Shown here: piece after piece, positions 53,415-61,904 of the stretch
How the letters are laid out: every line of letters starts with the position of its first letter
How positions within the stretch are numbered: position 1 is the first letter of the stretch
Assembly: GCA_903840265.1 (NCBI GenBank)
Contig: CAIMFH010000019.1
Coordinates: 1-64,000, forward strand
Source of the DNA: an uncultured Schlesneria sp.
GTDB taxonomy: Bacteria; Planctomycetota; Planctomycetia; Planctomycetales; Planctomycetaceae
Reading direction: 5' to 3'
DNA length: 64,000 bases
The notes under the pieces: model-generated
Told to the model about the DNA's origin: nothing
The model's database searches: none
What the model saw: the letters and a program-made list of their open reading frames with translations, nothing else
Made by a program: the position numbers and the translations under genes

Positions 53415-55820
53415 ATGGCTGACCGAATCTCCGTTGAATGTCCGGGTTGCCTGGCGAAGGTGACACTTCCCGACAGCAGCAAGCTGGGCAAGAAGGTCAA
53501 ATGTCCAAAGTGTTCCGACGTTTTTGTCGCGGAAGCCTCGGACGATGAGGAATCGGACGAAGCGGATGACGATGCGCCCGCTCAATCCAAAGGTCGAAAG
53601 CGACCTTCAACGGCCCCGACCCCTGCGAAGAGTGGCAAGAAACGAAAGTCCTCCGGAAACGGCGGCGGTGGTGGTGGCTCGAACGGACCGCTGATCGCCG
53701 GAGGTGCGGTTGCGGTTGTTGCACTGCTTGGCGTCGGCCTGTGGTTGTCCGGCATCTTCTCGAGCAAGCCTGCTCCGGCTCCCCCGATGGCAGAACCTCA
53801 GCCCGTCGCGGCCGCTCCGATGGTTGCGCATGCTCCACCAGCACCTCCGGCTCCACCTGCAATCTCACCAACCGAACGCATGCTGGCCTTGCGGTGGTTG
53901 CCCCAAGATACCGAACTGATTGTGCATGCCAAGGTTGCCGACCTATGGCAGGCACCACTCTTGAAGGGCCTGGTAGACAGTCCGAGTGCCGCGGCCGGGA
54001 TCAAGGATTTTCAAGCGGCGACAGGCCTGTTGCCGACCGACGTGGAAAGCGTGACGATGGGCATGACCGACACGCAACAGCTTCAGAATGTGGCAGCCAG
54101 CAGCATGATGGGACTGCCACCACAACCTCCCAAGGTCATTGCCATCGTCCGTACGAAGAAGCCGATCTCGATGGAAGAGATTCTGAAATCGGCGCCGGAT
54201 CTGAAACCGGCCGAATACAAATCGAAGAAGTATGTTGAAGCGACAAATAACGAGTATTGCAGTTGGCTGGCCGAGCCTTCGACTCTGATCATCGCCAAAA
54301 GTGATGACTTGAAGACGATCATGGATCGTGGTGAAACAGTCACTCCTCGGAAAGAACTGTCGTTTGCGGATGCGACGCCGCACGTCGTTTTGCTGGCAGC
54401 TCCTAAAGATCCAAAATCGCTGTCTCAAGCACAAGTCCAACCGATTCCCGGCATGTCACCTGAAATTGGAGCGATGCAGAAGACTCTGACGGAATCCATG
54501 ACAGCGTTCAGTCTGGGCGTGAATATCCGCGGTGGATTTGACGTGCAGACATCATTCCTGTTGAAGGATGCTCAAGGAGCGACAACTGTTAAGACCGGAG
54601 CGGAATCAGGACTTATTGAAGTTCGCAAAGCGTTCGATTCCTTCAAAATGACGGGCCAACCGTTGTTGGTGGAATTGGGCGATCAATTGCTGAACAACCT
54701 GAAAATCGAGACGAAAGATCAGGTCGTAAAAGTGACGACCAATCTGCCGGACAGCGACCAGCAAAAGATTGAGCAACTTCCTCCGCTATTGATGATGATG
54801 GCGATGACCGGCGGCATGGGAAGCGGCGGTGGAGGACCACTCGCTGGCGCCCCGAAGTCGATGTCAACTGGTCCAGGCGGCGCACCTCCAGGATTCAATT
54901 TTCCGACCTCTGCAGATGGGAAAAATCCAGGTCAAACGGATCCCGTCGATGCACAGGTTGCTGAAGGTCTGCCCGATGGAACGACGCTGTCGGCGCTGAC
55001 ATCGTGGAGTCAATTTCCCGCGCTGGGTCCAGACCTCAAAACATCCTACCAGATGCAATTGATCTTCGATTTGAAGGGGGATGACCTGCATGAAATCTGT
55101 GGCTTCGGCCAAGTCTCTCTGAAGACTGTCGCACTGGCCGGCGGCGGCGCGTTGAAAGTCTCGAAGACTCAATCGATTGTGCATGCCAACGTCGTCAAGA
55201 TGGTTGTCCCCTTCGAACCGGGCGAGGGAATCAGTTTCGATCATCCCGAGGGGACGTTGCGTTTGATTGTTGCCGTCGATCAGCCTGCCGGAACTGCGAA
55301 GGCGATTGCCGCGATCGAAGGATCGTTCAAAATCTTGACGGCCGATGATTCCGAGGAGTTCACGATTGCTGAAGCTCCGAAAACGGCGAAGCGCCCGCTG
55401 ACAGATCCCGGACTGAAGGCAGCCGGAGTCAAATTAATGAAGTCGAACGATCTGATGGGAGAGGCACTAACGCTTTCGTGCGCGAAGGGGTTCTTCCTGG
55501 GACAGGTGAAAGCGAACAACCCGGAATCGCAGGAGTTGTTTGCCAACATGAGTTCGCACCCCGAATTCGAAAAGAATCAAACCGTGCAAAAATTAACTGC
55601 GCTCGGAAACAACGGCAAATTCGCTCCGCAATTGAACCTGCAAGGAAAGGTTTTCAAAGGGGTCAAAGAGAAGACCGTTACCTTCAAGTTTGTGGATGTT
55701 GCCCTTCCCACCGCGGAAACACGACCTGTGCCTGCGCAGGGAAATTTTCCTCAACAACCAAACGGTGCCGGTTTCAGTGGACAACCTCAGCCTGGCCAGC
55801 CGATGCCAGGTCAACCGTAA
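53415..55820 (+). CDS. Zinc-ribbon (MJ0042-type) membrane-anchored protein
   Basis: 801 residues. Zinc ribbon of Cys9, Cys12, Cys30 and Cys33 (CPGC..CPKC) at the N-terminus, an acidic/basic linker, a Gly-rich run and one transmembrane helix (about residues 94-116), then a Pro/Ala linker and a large extracytoplasmic domain (ISPTERMLALRWLPQDTELI and onward). The C-terminus is QQPNGAGFSGQPQPGQP-like. Such zinc-ribbon plus TM proteins are characteristic of planctomycetes; function unknown. Confidence 0.75.
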   Translation: MADRISVECPGCLAKVTLPDSSKLGKKVKCPKCSDVFVAEASDDEESDEADDDAPAQSKGRKRPSTAPTPAKSGKKRKSSGNGGGGGGSNGPLIAGGAVAVVALLGVGLWLSGIFSSKPAPAPPMAEPQPVAAAPMVAHAPPAPPAPPAISPTERMLALRWLPQDTELIVHAKVADLWQAPLLKGLVDSPSAAAGIKDFQAATGLLPTDVESVTMGMTDTQQLQNVAASSMMGLPPQPPKVIAIVRTKKPISMEEILKSAPDLKPAEYKSKKYVEATNNEYCSWLAEPSTLIIAKSDDLKTIMDRGETVTPRKELSFADATPHVVLLAAPKDPKSLSQAQVQPIPGMSPEIGAMQKTLTESMTAFSLGVNIRGGFDVQTSFLLKDAQGATTVKTGAESGLIEVRKAFDSFKMTGQPLLVELGDQLLNNLKIETKDQVVKVTTNLPDSDQQKIEQLPPLLMMMAMTGGMGSGGGGPLAGAPKSMSTGPGGAPPGFNFPTSADGKNPGQTDPVDAQVAEGLPDGTTLSALTSWSQFPALGPDLKTSYQMQLIFDLKGDDLHEICGFGQVSLKTVALAGGGALKVSKTQSIVHANVVKMVVPFEPGEGISFDHPEGTLRLIVAVDQPAGTAKAIAAIEGSFKILTADDSEEFTIAEAPKTAKRPLTDPGLKAAGVKLMKSNDLMGEALTLSCAKGFFLGQVKANNPESQELFANMSSHPEFEKNQTVQKLTALGNNGKFAPQLNLQGKVFKGVKEKTVTFKFVDVALPTAETRPVPAQGNFPQQPNGAGFSGQPQPGQPMPGQP

Positions 55821-55872
55821 GGTATAGTTTGATCGAAAAGAGAAGACTGGGTAAACGTCAATCGAGGACTCG

Positions 55873-56796
55873 ATGGCAGCTCGACTCGAATCAATTCAAT
55901 GGACTGACCAGCGTTCGATTTCGGAGATAGTCGAAGATGCGAAAGGCTGCGGAGTCGACTATTTGGTGATTCACGCGCGGCCGGAAGCGATGCCGACAGA
56001 GTTCATTCAGCAATCGGTTCTGCAAAACCCTTCTGCAAGCATGATCGCATTTGTTGACCCCAATCATCCGGCGCGAAATCCGCGCCTCACCAGCTTGCTG
56101 CCAGCCATCATCAGCTTTATCGCGGCTCGACCAGAGCAGGATCTGGCAATCGCAATCTCCGTTCAGACATGGCCTTCGCCAGCACTGGCGTGTGACTGCT
56201 CGCAGTCGTTGTGCGAGTTCGTCGTGCGGATGTCCGAAACCGGTGCCGTGTCCTTTGTCGAGACTCCGCATGCTTCAACGGGATACGTGGTGCCTCCCTT
56301 GACTGCATCAGCGGTCCCGACCCAATCAGGCTGGATGCGAGAGATCGTTGAGCGAATTCACGTCGCGAATGCGAAAGGAGCGACCCTGACTGCGTTACGT
56401 GCCGGGCTATTTCTGTTGAATGACTTATTCGACGAAAGTCATGCCTGTTCGCAGTCGATTGAAGGTGAAGGTCGCTATCACACCGGTGACTATTGGCACG
56501 CCATTTTGCATCGGCGAGAACCCGATTACGGCAATTCAAAGTATTGGTTTCGCCGAGTCGGCAAGCATCCCATCTTTACGGACCTGGCGATGGGAGTCGA
56601 ACATCGCTTGCAGAGATCCGCGATTTCAAATCCTCTCGCCAACGGTGCTTGGGATCCTTTTGCCTTTGTCGATCTTTGCGCTGCGGCCGAGAGCGATCCA
56701 GTCCTGAAGGAATGGTGCGAGCAGGTTCAATATCTGGAAATGCTGCTGCTACTCGAATTCAGTTATCGAGAAGCAGCGGGTCTCGTATCGACTTGA
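55873..56796 (+). CDS. Planctomycete hypothetical protein
   Basis: 307 residues from ATG 55873. Soluble and mixed alpha/beta; marked by DYLVIHARPEAMPTEF, CSQSIEGEGRYHTGDYWHAI and HRREPDYGNSKYWFRRVGKH, the last two of which recur in a group of planctomycete proteins I recall but cannot name. No transmembrane segment. The stop lies 20 bases before the convergent GT39 gene. Confidence 0.6.
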   Translation: MAARLESIQWTDQRSISEIVEDAKGCGVDYLVIHARPEAMPTEFIQQSVLQNPSASMIAFVDPNHPARNPRLTSLLPAIISFIAARPEQDLAIAISVQTWPSPALACDCSQSLCEFVVRMSETGAVSFVETPHASTGYVVPPLTASAVPTQSGWMREIVERIHVANAKGATLTALRAGLFLLNDLFDESHACSQSIEGEGRYHTGDYWHAILHRREPDYGNSKYWFRRVGKHPIFTDLAMGVEHRLQRSAISNPLANGAWDPFAFVDLCAAAESDPVLKEWCEQVQYLEMLLLLEFSYREAAGLVST

Positions 56797-56815
56797 GAAG
56801 GTGGTCGACAACGAC

Positions 56816-58606
56816 TCAGCGCTGCGTCGCTGCCCCCGCGGCGGCAACTTGCTGCGATCGAGCCAGCAGGACGACATCGTAGCGTCGCAGGAAACGTCGA
56901 CAGCGCGAGACTTCGACGAGATGATTTTCTTTCAGCGGCAATTTGCCCATGCGATCCGCCCGAGTCACCACGAAGCCATCGGGATGTTCCTTCAGGAATG
57001 TCGTGACATCGTCAGGGCGTCGCAGGCCCTCGACTGGTTTCTTGGCGTAGAAAATCAAGCTGGGAGCGTAGGCATCGATCGTCGCCATCGTCGGTCGATC
57101 GCTACCAGAAATCAGCCGGGCGGCATCCGCGAGCTTCGGCGAATCCAGATGCTGGCCGACCCGCAAAGGGGCAATCCCCACGACCAGGACGGCTAGCGTC
57201 ACGGCCGTCACACAGATGACTCGCAACGCACGAGTCCGTTGTTCTTGTAATGTTGCCAGATAGGCAATCGCCCCGCCTACCAACGGAACTACCCCAATCA
57301 AAGATAATAGTTGCTCGCCGGGAAACAGGATCGTCGAGGCGATCGGAATTCCCACCATGATCACGACCCCAACGAAGCTGAGTGCACGAAGGCAATGCCG
57401 AAACGAGACCATTCCAGTTCCGACTGCCGACATAGTCCACTCGTGCAGGAACCGGGCTGTGACCAGAGCCAATGCTGGATACATCGGCAACACGTAGTTG
57501 GGTAACTTCGTCCTCGCCAGGGAAAAGAAGACGAACCAGACTCCTGTCCAACACGCCAACAGGCGGTCGCTGTCACTCCATGCCGCACCCTTGATCAGCC
57601 TGGATCGCAATTGCCAAACGGCCAGCGGTAGGAACACAGACCACGGAAAACATCCCATCAACAAAACGACGGCGTAGTAGAAAATCGGCCCGCTGTGATT
57701 CTCTTTCGGTTCGAGAAACCGACCGAGATTGTGATCACCCAGAAAGCCCTTCAGCCAGGCACCGTCAGTTTTCAGACCGACCAACACGTACCAGGGAAGC
57801 GCGACCGCCATGACGATCAGCCCCCCCCAGATCAAACGCATCGCGAGAGCCGTTTGAAAAAACGGTCCCAGGCGGAACACCTGCAGCACGACTTGCACGT
57901 AGCGTCGCCACCACGATCCTGTCAGCGCTGGCAGTCGGCCCTCGGTCAGATCTTGAGTCCGCCTGTTGATCAGCAGAAACAAGCCGATGATCGTGCATGG
58001 CAGCAGAACCCCGATGGGGCCCTTGGCCAGAATCGCCAGTCCCATCGCAGCGAACATGGGCACGGCAGTCCACATTGACTGTGGAACGAGTTCGATGTGT
58101 TGCGGCGTCGCATCGACTCCGCAAAAGTGTCCACCGCGGCGAGCGGCGACGGCCCAGACGTAGCTTGAGAAGACCAGCATCAGACAGGAGAGCAGCGTCG
58201 CATCGGGAGTGACAGCGCGACCCAATACAGAGAACATTAAGCTGGTTGCCAGGATCAACGCGGCCAGAAATGCGATCGGAGGCGAATACAACTTTCGCCC
58301 CATATGATACGTCAGAAAAACGGTTCCTACAGCCAGCAACGCCGAACCCAGCCGCGCCGAGAATTCGGAAACACCAAACAGTCGAAAAGAGAGCTGCATC
58401 CACCAGTAAATGAGAATCGGCTTGTCGGTGCGCAACTCGGCGTTGAATGTGGGGACGATCCAATCGCCACGCTCATACATTTCAAAACCGCAGACTGCAT
58501 TTTTGGGTTCATCTTCGTCGAAGAGCGCGTAGCTGCCAAGATTCGTGAAGAACACGAGTCCTGCCACCAGCCCCAAGATGACTTGGTGTCGCCACAGCAC
58601 CGACAT
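56816..58606 (-). CDS. ArnT-like integral membrane glycosyltransferase (GT39-like)
   Basis: 596 residues from ATG 58606, which follows the earlier in-frame ATG by 8 codons. First extracytoplasmic loop contains the catalytic acidic FDEDEPKNAV, followed by ILIYWWMQLSFRLFG, about 11 TM helices, and a C-terminal extracytoplasmic domain (SGSDRPTMATIDAYAPSLIF). Members transfer a sugar from a polyprenyl phosphate to lipid A or proteins. It is transcribed away from the retron-like locus; the two share the 58607-58755 promoter region. Confidence 0.82.
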   Translation of the reverse strand: MSVLWRHQVILGLVAGLVFFTNLGSYALFDEDEPKNAVCGFEMYERGDWIVPTFNAELRTDKPILIYWWMQLSFRLFGVSEFSARLGSALLAVGTVFLTYHMGRKLYSPPIAFLAALILATSLMFSVLGRAVTPDATLLSCLMLVFSSYVWAVAARRGGHFCGVDATPQHIELVPQSMWTAVPMFAAMGLAILAKGPIGVLLPCTIIGLFLLINRRTQDLTEGRLPALTGSWWRRYVQVVLQVFRLGPFFQTALAMRLIWGGLIVMAVALPWYVLVGLKTDGAWLKGFLGDHNLGRFLEPKENHSGPIFYYAVVLLMGCFPWSVFLPLAVWQLRSRLIKGAAWSDSDRLLACWTGVWFVFFSLARTKLPNYVLPMYPALALVTARFLHEWTMSAVGTGMVSFRHCLRALSFVGVVIMVGIPIASTILFPGEQLLSLIGVVPLVGGAIAYLATLQEQRTRALRVICVTAVTLAVLVVGIAPLRVGQHLDSPKLADAARLISGSDRPTMATIDAYAPSLIFYAKKPVEGLRRPDDVTTFLKEHPDGFVVTRADRMGKLPLKENHLVEVSRCRRFLRRYDVVLLARSQQVAAAGAATQR

Positions 58607-58715
58607 GAATGGCCCTCGATCCTTGCACAAGCCGCCTTAAGCAAAAGCGAGGTTGTAGAAAAAGGGCCGAATTACGGCAACGGCAATCCAAGCGTCTGAA
58701 TCTCCGTCCATGGAA

Positions 58716-58745
58716 TTAAGACGATTGACGATAACTGGTTAGAAT
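58716..58745 (+). promoter_or_regulatory. Possible sigma70-type promoter of the retron-like transcript
   Basis: TTAAGA (58716-58721) and TAGAAT (58740-58745) are separated by 18 bases. A start 7-10 bases downstream would fall at about 58752-58755, exactly at the 5' end of the a1-like repeat. The match to the -35 consensus is weak. Confidence 0.35.
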
Positions 58746-58754
58746 TTTACCGTA

Positions 58755-58930
58755 GGGAATGGGTGGGTGCCCTTGGTTTCGCCTCGGCTTCGTCCTTTGA
58801 CGCCTGGGTGACTTTGGGGCTACCCCTTAGATTTTGGTTCGCTTGGCATCTCGCAGCACGAGTGGAACTCCACACCGGTGGAGAATTACTCGCGCCTCAC
58901 TCGTCTTGGCAGGGCACCTCACCCAATTTC
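58755..58930 (+). ncRNA. Retron-like ncRNA candidate (msr-msd with a1/a2)
   Basis: GGTGCCCT (58766-58773) pairs exactly with AGGGCACC (58911-58918); GGGTG (58761-58765) pairs with CACCC (58920-58924) after one bulged base, and the outer GGGA-AT pairs partly with ATTTC, giving an a1/a2-like stem of 16-18 bp. Between them are hairpins fitting an msr (GTC-CTTT-GAC with flanking GGC/GCC, 58786-58804; GGGG-CTA-CCCC, 58816-58826) and an msd stem-loop (58859-58892: CGAGTGG..TTACTCG with CTCCAC-ACCG-GTGGAG inside). The segment ends 3 bases before the RT start. The msr/msd boundary and branching G are not established. Confidence 0.65.
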
Positions 58931-58932
58931 CG

Positions 58933-60288
58933 ATGCCGATCCGCGAACGATTAGCGATTGCGATTTCAGACTCGTTTCTGGGCGGGTCTTGGACTGCCGA
59001 CGGGTTGTTAACGCGGGCACAGTCTGTGTTTGTGCAGGACATTCAGCGTCAGTGGCTTCGGGAGTTGGTTGATCGAGTGTTGATGGCGTTTCCAGCCACG
59101 TCTGCCCGGCCAACACAACGTCATCTGCAGGAATATGTCGCTGCTCAGGCTGTGATCCCCAAACCGGAACGCGTACCGGGAACCACTCGATTTCGTCGCA
59201 GGATTCAGTCTTGGCAGAGCCAGATGCAACCCGCCGACGGCGCCGCCATGTTGTGGTCGGTTCCTGCGCTTGTCACCATCGCGGAACTTGCGGCCTGGTT
59301 CGAGATCACGGTTGGCGAATTGGAATGGTTTGCAAATCGCACGGGCTGGAACACGGAACATTCTGGCAATGTGCCCGCGAAAGAGACGCTCGGTCACTAT
59401 CGCTACCGCTGGTTGGCAAAGCCTTCCGGCGGGCAGCGGTTGCTTGAGACACCGAAGCCGCGACTAAAGTCTCTGCAGCGAAAAATCCTCACCGGAATTC
59501 TCAACCACGTTCCTGCTCATCGAGCGGCACACGCCTTTCGCAGGGGGCGTTCTGTTGCCACGTATCTTTCTCCGCACGCAGGACAGCAGGTCGTATTGCA
59601 CATCGATCTCAGGGAGTTCTTCCCGTCAGTGCATGCTTCTCGAGTTCACGCCGCCTTCCGAACGATGGGATATCCTGAACGCATTGCCGGTTTGTTGACG
59701 GGCCTTTGCACGAATGACACCCCCTCCGCAATTTTGTATTCGGCAGACGGTCAACGCGTCGACGAAGGGACATGGCTGCGTCAGAGGGCAAAGCATCTGC
59801 CTCAAGGCGCTCCGACATCTCCGGCCCTGGCAAATCTCTGCGCCTACAAACTGGATTGCAGGCTGGAAGGACTGGCGCGAACTGTCTCCGCTCAATACAC
59901 GCGCTATGCCGATGATCTGGTGTTCTCGGGTGAATTCGAATCGCAAAAGTCGCTAGCTCGACTCCGCATTCTCATCAACGCCATCATCTTGGATGAGGGG
60001 TTCGAAATTCGCCATCGCAAAACGCAGGTGATGCCAGCCGGAACAAGGCAGCAAGTTGCAGGCGTTCGTCTCAATGTTCACCCCAATATTCCCCGAGAAG
60101 CTTTTGATGAGTTGAAAGCAATCCTGCACAATTGTTGGCGTTACGGCCCTGGTTCTCAGAATCGAACGGGTCATCCCAATTTTCGAGATCACCTGAACGG
60201 ACGACTGGCGTACTGGTCTAGTATTTGCCCGGTTCGAATCGTCAAGTTGCAGGAAATGTTTGATCGAATTGAATGGACAGAGCAATAG
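58933..60288 (+). CDS. Retron-type reverse transcriptase
   Basis: 451 residues from ATG 58933. An N-terminal extension of about 150 residues precedes HYRYRWLAKPSGGQRLLE (155-172). RT core: HIDLREFFPSV with catalytic Asp225, LPQGAPTSPALANL (289-302), YTRYADDLVFSG with Asp327 and Asp328, HRKTQVMPAG and QQVAGVRLNVHPNIPRE, then a thumb-like C-terminus with HNCWRYGPGSQN and FRDHLNGRLAYW. No maturase X-domain or HNH, so not a group II intron. Retron hallmarks are altered: YLSPH (211-215) where NAxxH is usual and VAG (375-377) where VTG is usual. I reject a start at 58834, which would overlap the ncRNA. No strong ribosome binding site. Confidence 0.85.
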   Translation: MPIRERLAIAISDSFLGGSWTADGLLTRAQSVFVQDIQRQWLRELVDRVLMAFPATSARPTQRHLQEYVAAQAVIPKPERVPGTTRFRRRIQSWQSQMQPADGAAMLWSVPALVTIAELAAWFEITVGELEWFANRTGWNTEHSGNVPAKETLGHYRYRWLAKPSGGQRLLETPKPRLKSLQRKILTGILNHVPAHRAAHAFRRGRSVATYLSPHAGQQVVLHIDLREFFPSVHASRVHAAFRTMGYPERIAGLLTGLCTNDTPSAILYSADGQRVDEGTWLRQRAKHLPQGAPTSPALANLCAYKLDCRLEGLARTVSAQYTRYADDLVFSGEFESQKSLARLRILINAIILDEGFEIRHRKTQVMPAGTRQQVAGVRLNVHPNIPREAFDELKAILHNCWRYGPGSQNRTGHPNFRDHLNGRLAYWSSICPVRIVKLQEMFDRIEWTEQ

Positions 60289-60428
60289 TATTGTCGTGTG
60301 CCTTGCCAGCCGCATCTGGTTGCACTGACTTTCCGGATTGACGCAAATGCGTTAATGTGATACGCGGTAAGTGGTTGTACGCGCATAGGAAGCGGCATCC
60401 GGCAGGGATCGCCTTGATTTGGGATATT

Positions 60429-60839
60429 ATGGGTCAGACCAACTATCAACTGCTGATTGCCGACGATGACGCGGATTTTCGCCAGGCATTGTGCGACATT
60501 TTTGCGCCGTTTTTTCGCTTGATCGAAGTCGGATCAGGAGAGGAAGCGGTTGAACTCGTCACGCATCAGGAAATTCATTTGGCCCTGTTTGACATGCATA
60601 TGAAGCAATTAACAGGGCTGGATGCGCTACGACAACTGCGGGCGCTTCATATCGTGGCTCCGTGTATCATTATCACTGCGGACTACACGGACTCGCTGCG
60701 CGACGATGCCGAACAGGCTGAGGCTTTCTCGGTTTTACGGAAGCCTGTCACACGGCGGGATCTGGTCAGTGCAGTGGCCAATGCCGTCGAATCCGTCTAC
60801 GACGACAGCGAGTTTACACACCGCCTGTTGTGCGGATAA
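60429..60839 (+). CDS. Single-domain response regulator
   Basis: 136 residues from ATG 60429. A receiver domain only: acidic pocket Asp12-Asp14 in IADDDADF, phosphoacceptor Asp55 in LALFDMHMKQ, the switch Thr83 in IIITADYTD, and Lys105 in LRKPVTRRD. No output domain. Partner kinase is not in view. It lies 140 bases after the RT stop with no strong terminator between them, so co-transcription with the RT is possible but unlikely to be functional. Confidence 0.87.
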   Translation: MGQTNYQLLIADDDADFRQALCDIFAPFFRLIEVGSGEEAVELVTHQEIHLALFDMHMKQLTGLDALRQLRALHIVAPCIIITADYTDSLRDDAEQAEAFSVLRKPVTRRDLVSAVANAVESVYDDSEFTHRLLCG

Positions 60840-60935
60840 TTTGCTCCTTGACGCTTCGGCGCAGCACACGCTAGAAGAGATTGTCGTTGCCGCCGGCCAA
60901 CGATTGCTAGCTCGCTTGCGTTTTTGGATTCCACG

Positions 60936-61607
60936 ATGACTTTCGTAACGTTACGGATCTTGGACGGGATGGAACGCGGCAAAAGTTACGTTCGACTGGC
61001 GTTGCCGATCACGATCGGCCGCGAATCCGATAGCGACATCCAGTTGAATGACGATCGCATCAGCCGGGCTCATGCCAAGCTGCAAGATCATTCGGGACGC
61101 GTCATTCTGACCGATCTTGGCAGCACAAACGGAACGCGGGTGAATGGGCATCCGATCCAGATGCGGGTCATGCAGCATGGCGATATTATTCTCGTTGGCC
61201 GATGCGTGCTGCTGTTCGATCAGTCTCCCAGCGACGAACCACTGACGGATTTGGGCCTGCCTCGACCGACAGTGGTGGGCTCTGCCGAAAAGAGCAACTT
61301 AGACGACAGTGACCTGGAAGTCTCGTTTGATCCCGATCCGGCTATCGACGCAGACGCAACTCCACTCTTCCCACTGGGAAGGCCTCCCGTTCCTGCGGAG
61401 TTGAATGCTTTGCAGCGCGTTCAACTTTCTGATCTCCTGTCTTATGTTCACGAGCAACTTGGCGTCGTGATTCGTGGAGCGGTGGAAGATTTGCACGGTT
61501 CGCAGACGAGGACGATCAAGGTGGACTGGCCTACCTGGAGCCGACTGTCGTCCCTGATGGGCGAAGTGTCGCAGGATATGCGTTCGATCTGCGATCCCGA
61601 CGACTAG
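60936..61607 (+). CDS. FHA-domain protein
   Basis: 223 residues from ATG 60936. The FHA phosphothreonine-binding domain is at residues 5-90: GRESDSDIQLNDDRISRAHA followed by TDLGSTNGTRVNG, with the conserved Arg, Ser, His and Asn residues. The C-terminal half has ELNALQRVQLSDLLSYVHEQ and no recognised domain. Binds phosphorylated partners in Ser/Thr kinase signalling. The 96-base spacing to the response regulator suggests a small signalling group. Confidence 0.85.
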   Translation: MTFVTLRILDGMERGKSYVRLALPITIGRESDSDIQLNDDRISRAHAKLQDHSGRVILTDLGSTNGTRVNGHPIQMRVMQHGDIILVGRCVLLFDQSPSDEPLTDLGLPRPTVVGSAEKSNLDDSDLEVSFDPDPAIDADATPLFPLGRPPVPAELNALQRVQLSDLLSYVHEQLGVVIRGAVEDLHGSQTRTIKVDWPTWSRLSSLMGEVSQDMRSICDPDD

Positions 61608-61904
61608 TGTTCGGTTGTGGCAACGTTCTCGCGCAATGCGGTCATCCTCTGACGTCTGCCGATTGCGATCGTTAGATTCCGGATTATCGGCACAACCGGT
61701 GATATCTGTGTAATTGCTCAATATCGCCGGGTGTCACGCGTGTCGCCGATTTACCATGCCTAGATTTTCGCGGTTCGGCGGCGACGTGAACTAATCTTCA
61801 CTTGGACCCCCCACCCGGTTCGCGTCCGATCCTGGCCGTCTCTTCGTTCGAGTCAGATGGCGAGGATAACGCGAACGACAATCGAGCCGTTTTGGTGACT
61901 CAAG

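Noticed and set aside
58834-58932. Longer start of the RT protein at 58834
   Set aside because: It would translate through the ncRNA hairpins and the a2 arm. The sequence after ATG 58933 begins with a sensible helical domain.
58933-60288. Group II intron or diversity-generating element
   Set aside because: No maturase X-domain, no HNH, no intron RNA domains V/VI around it, and no template/variable repeat pair was seen near the RT.
60339-60360. TTGACG-containing stretch as a promoter for the response regulator
   Set aside because: No matching -10 box at a usable distance.
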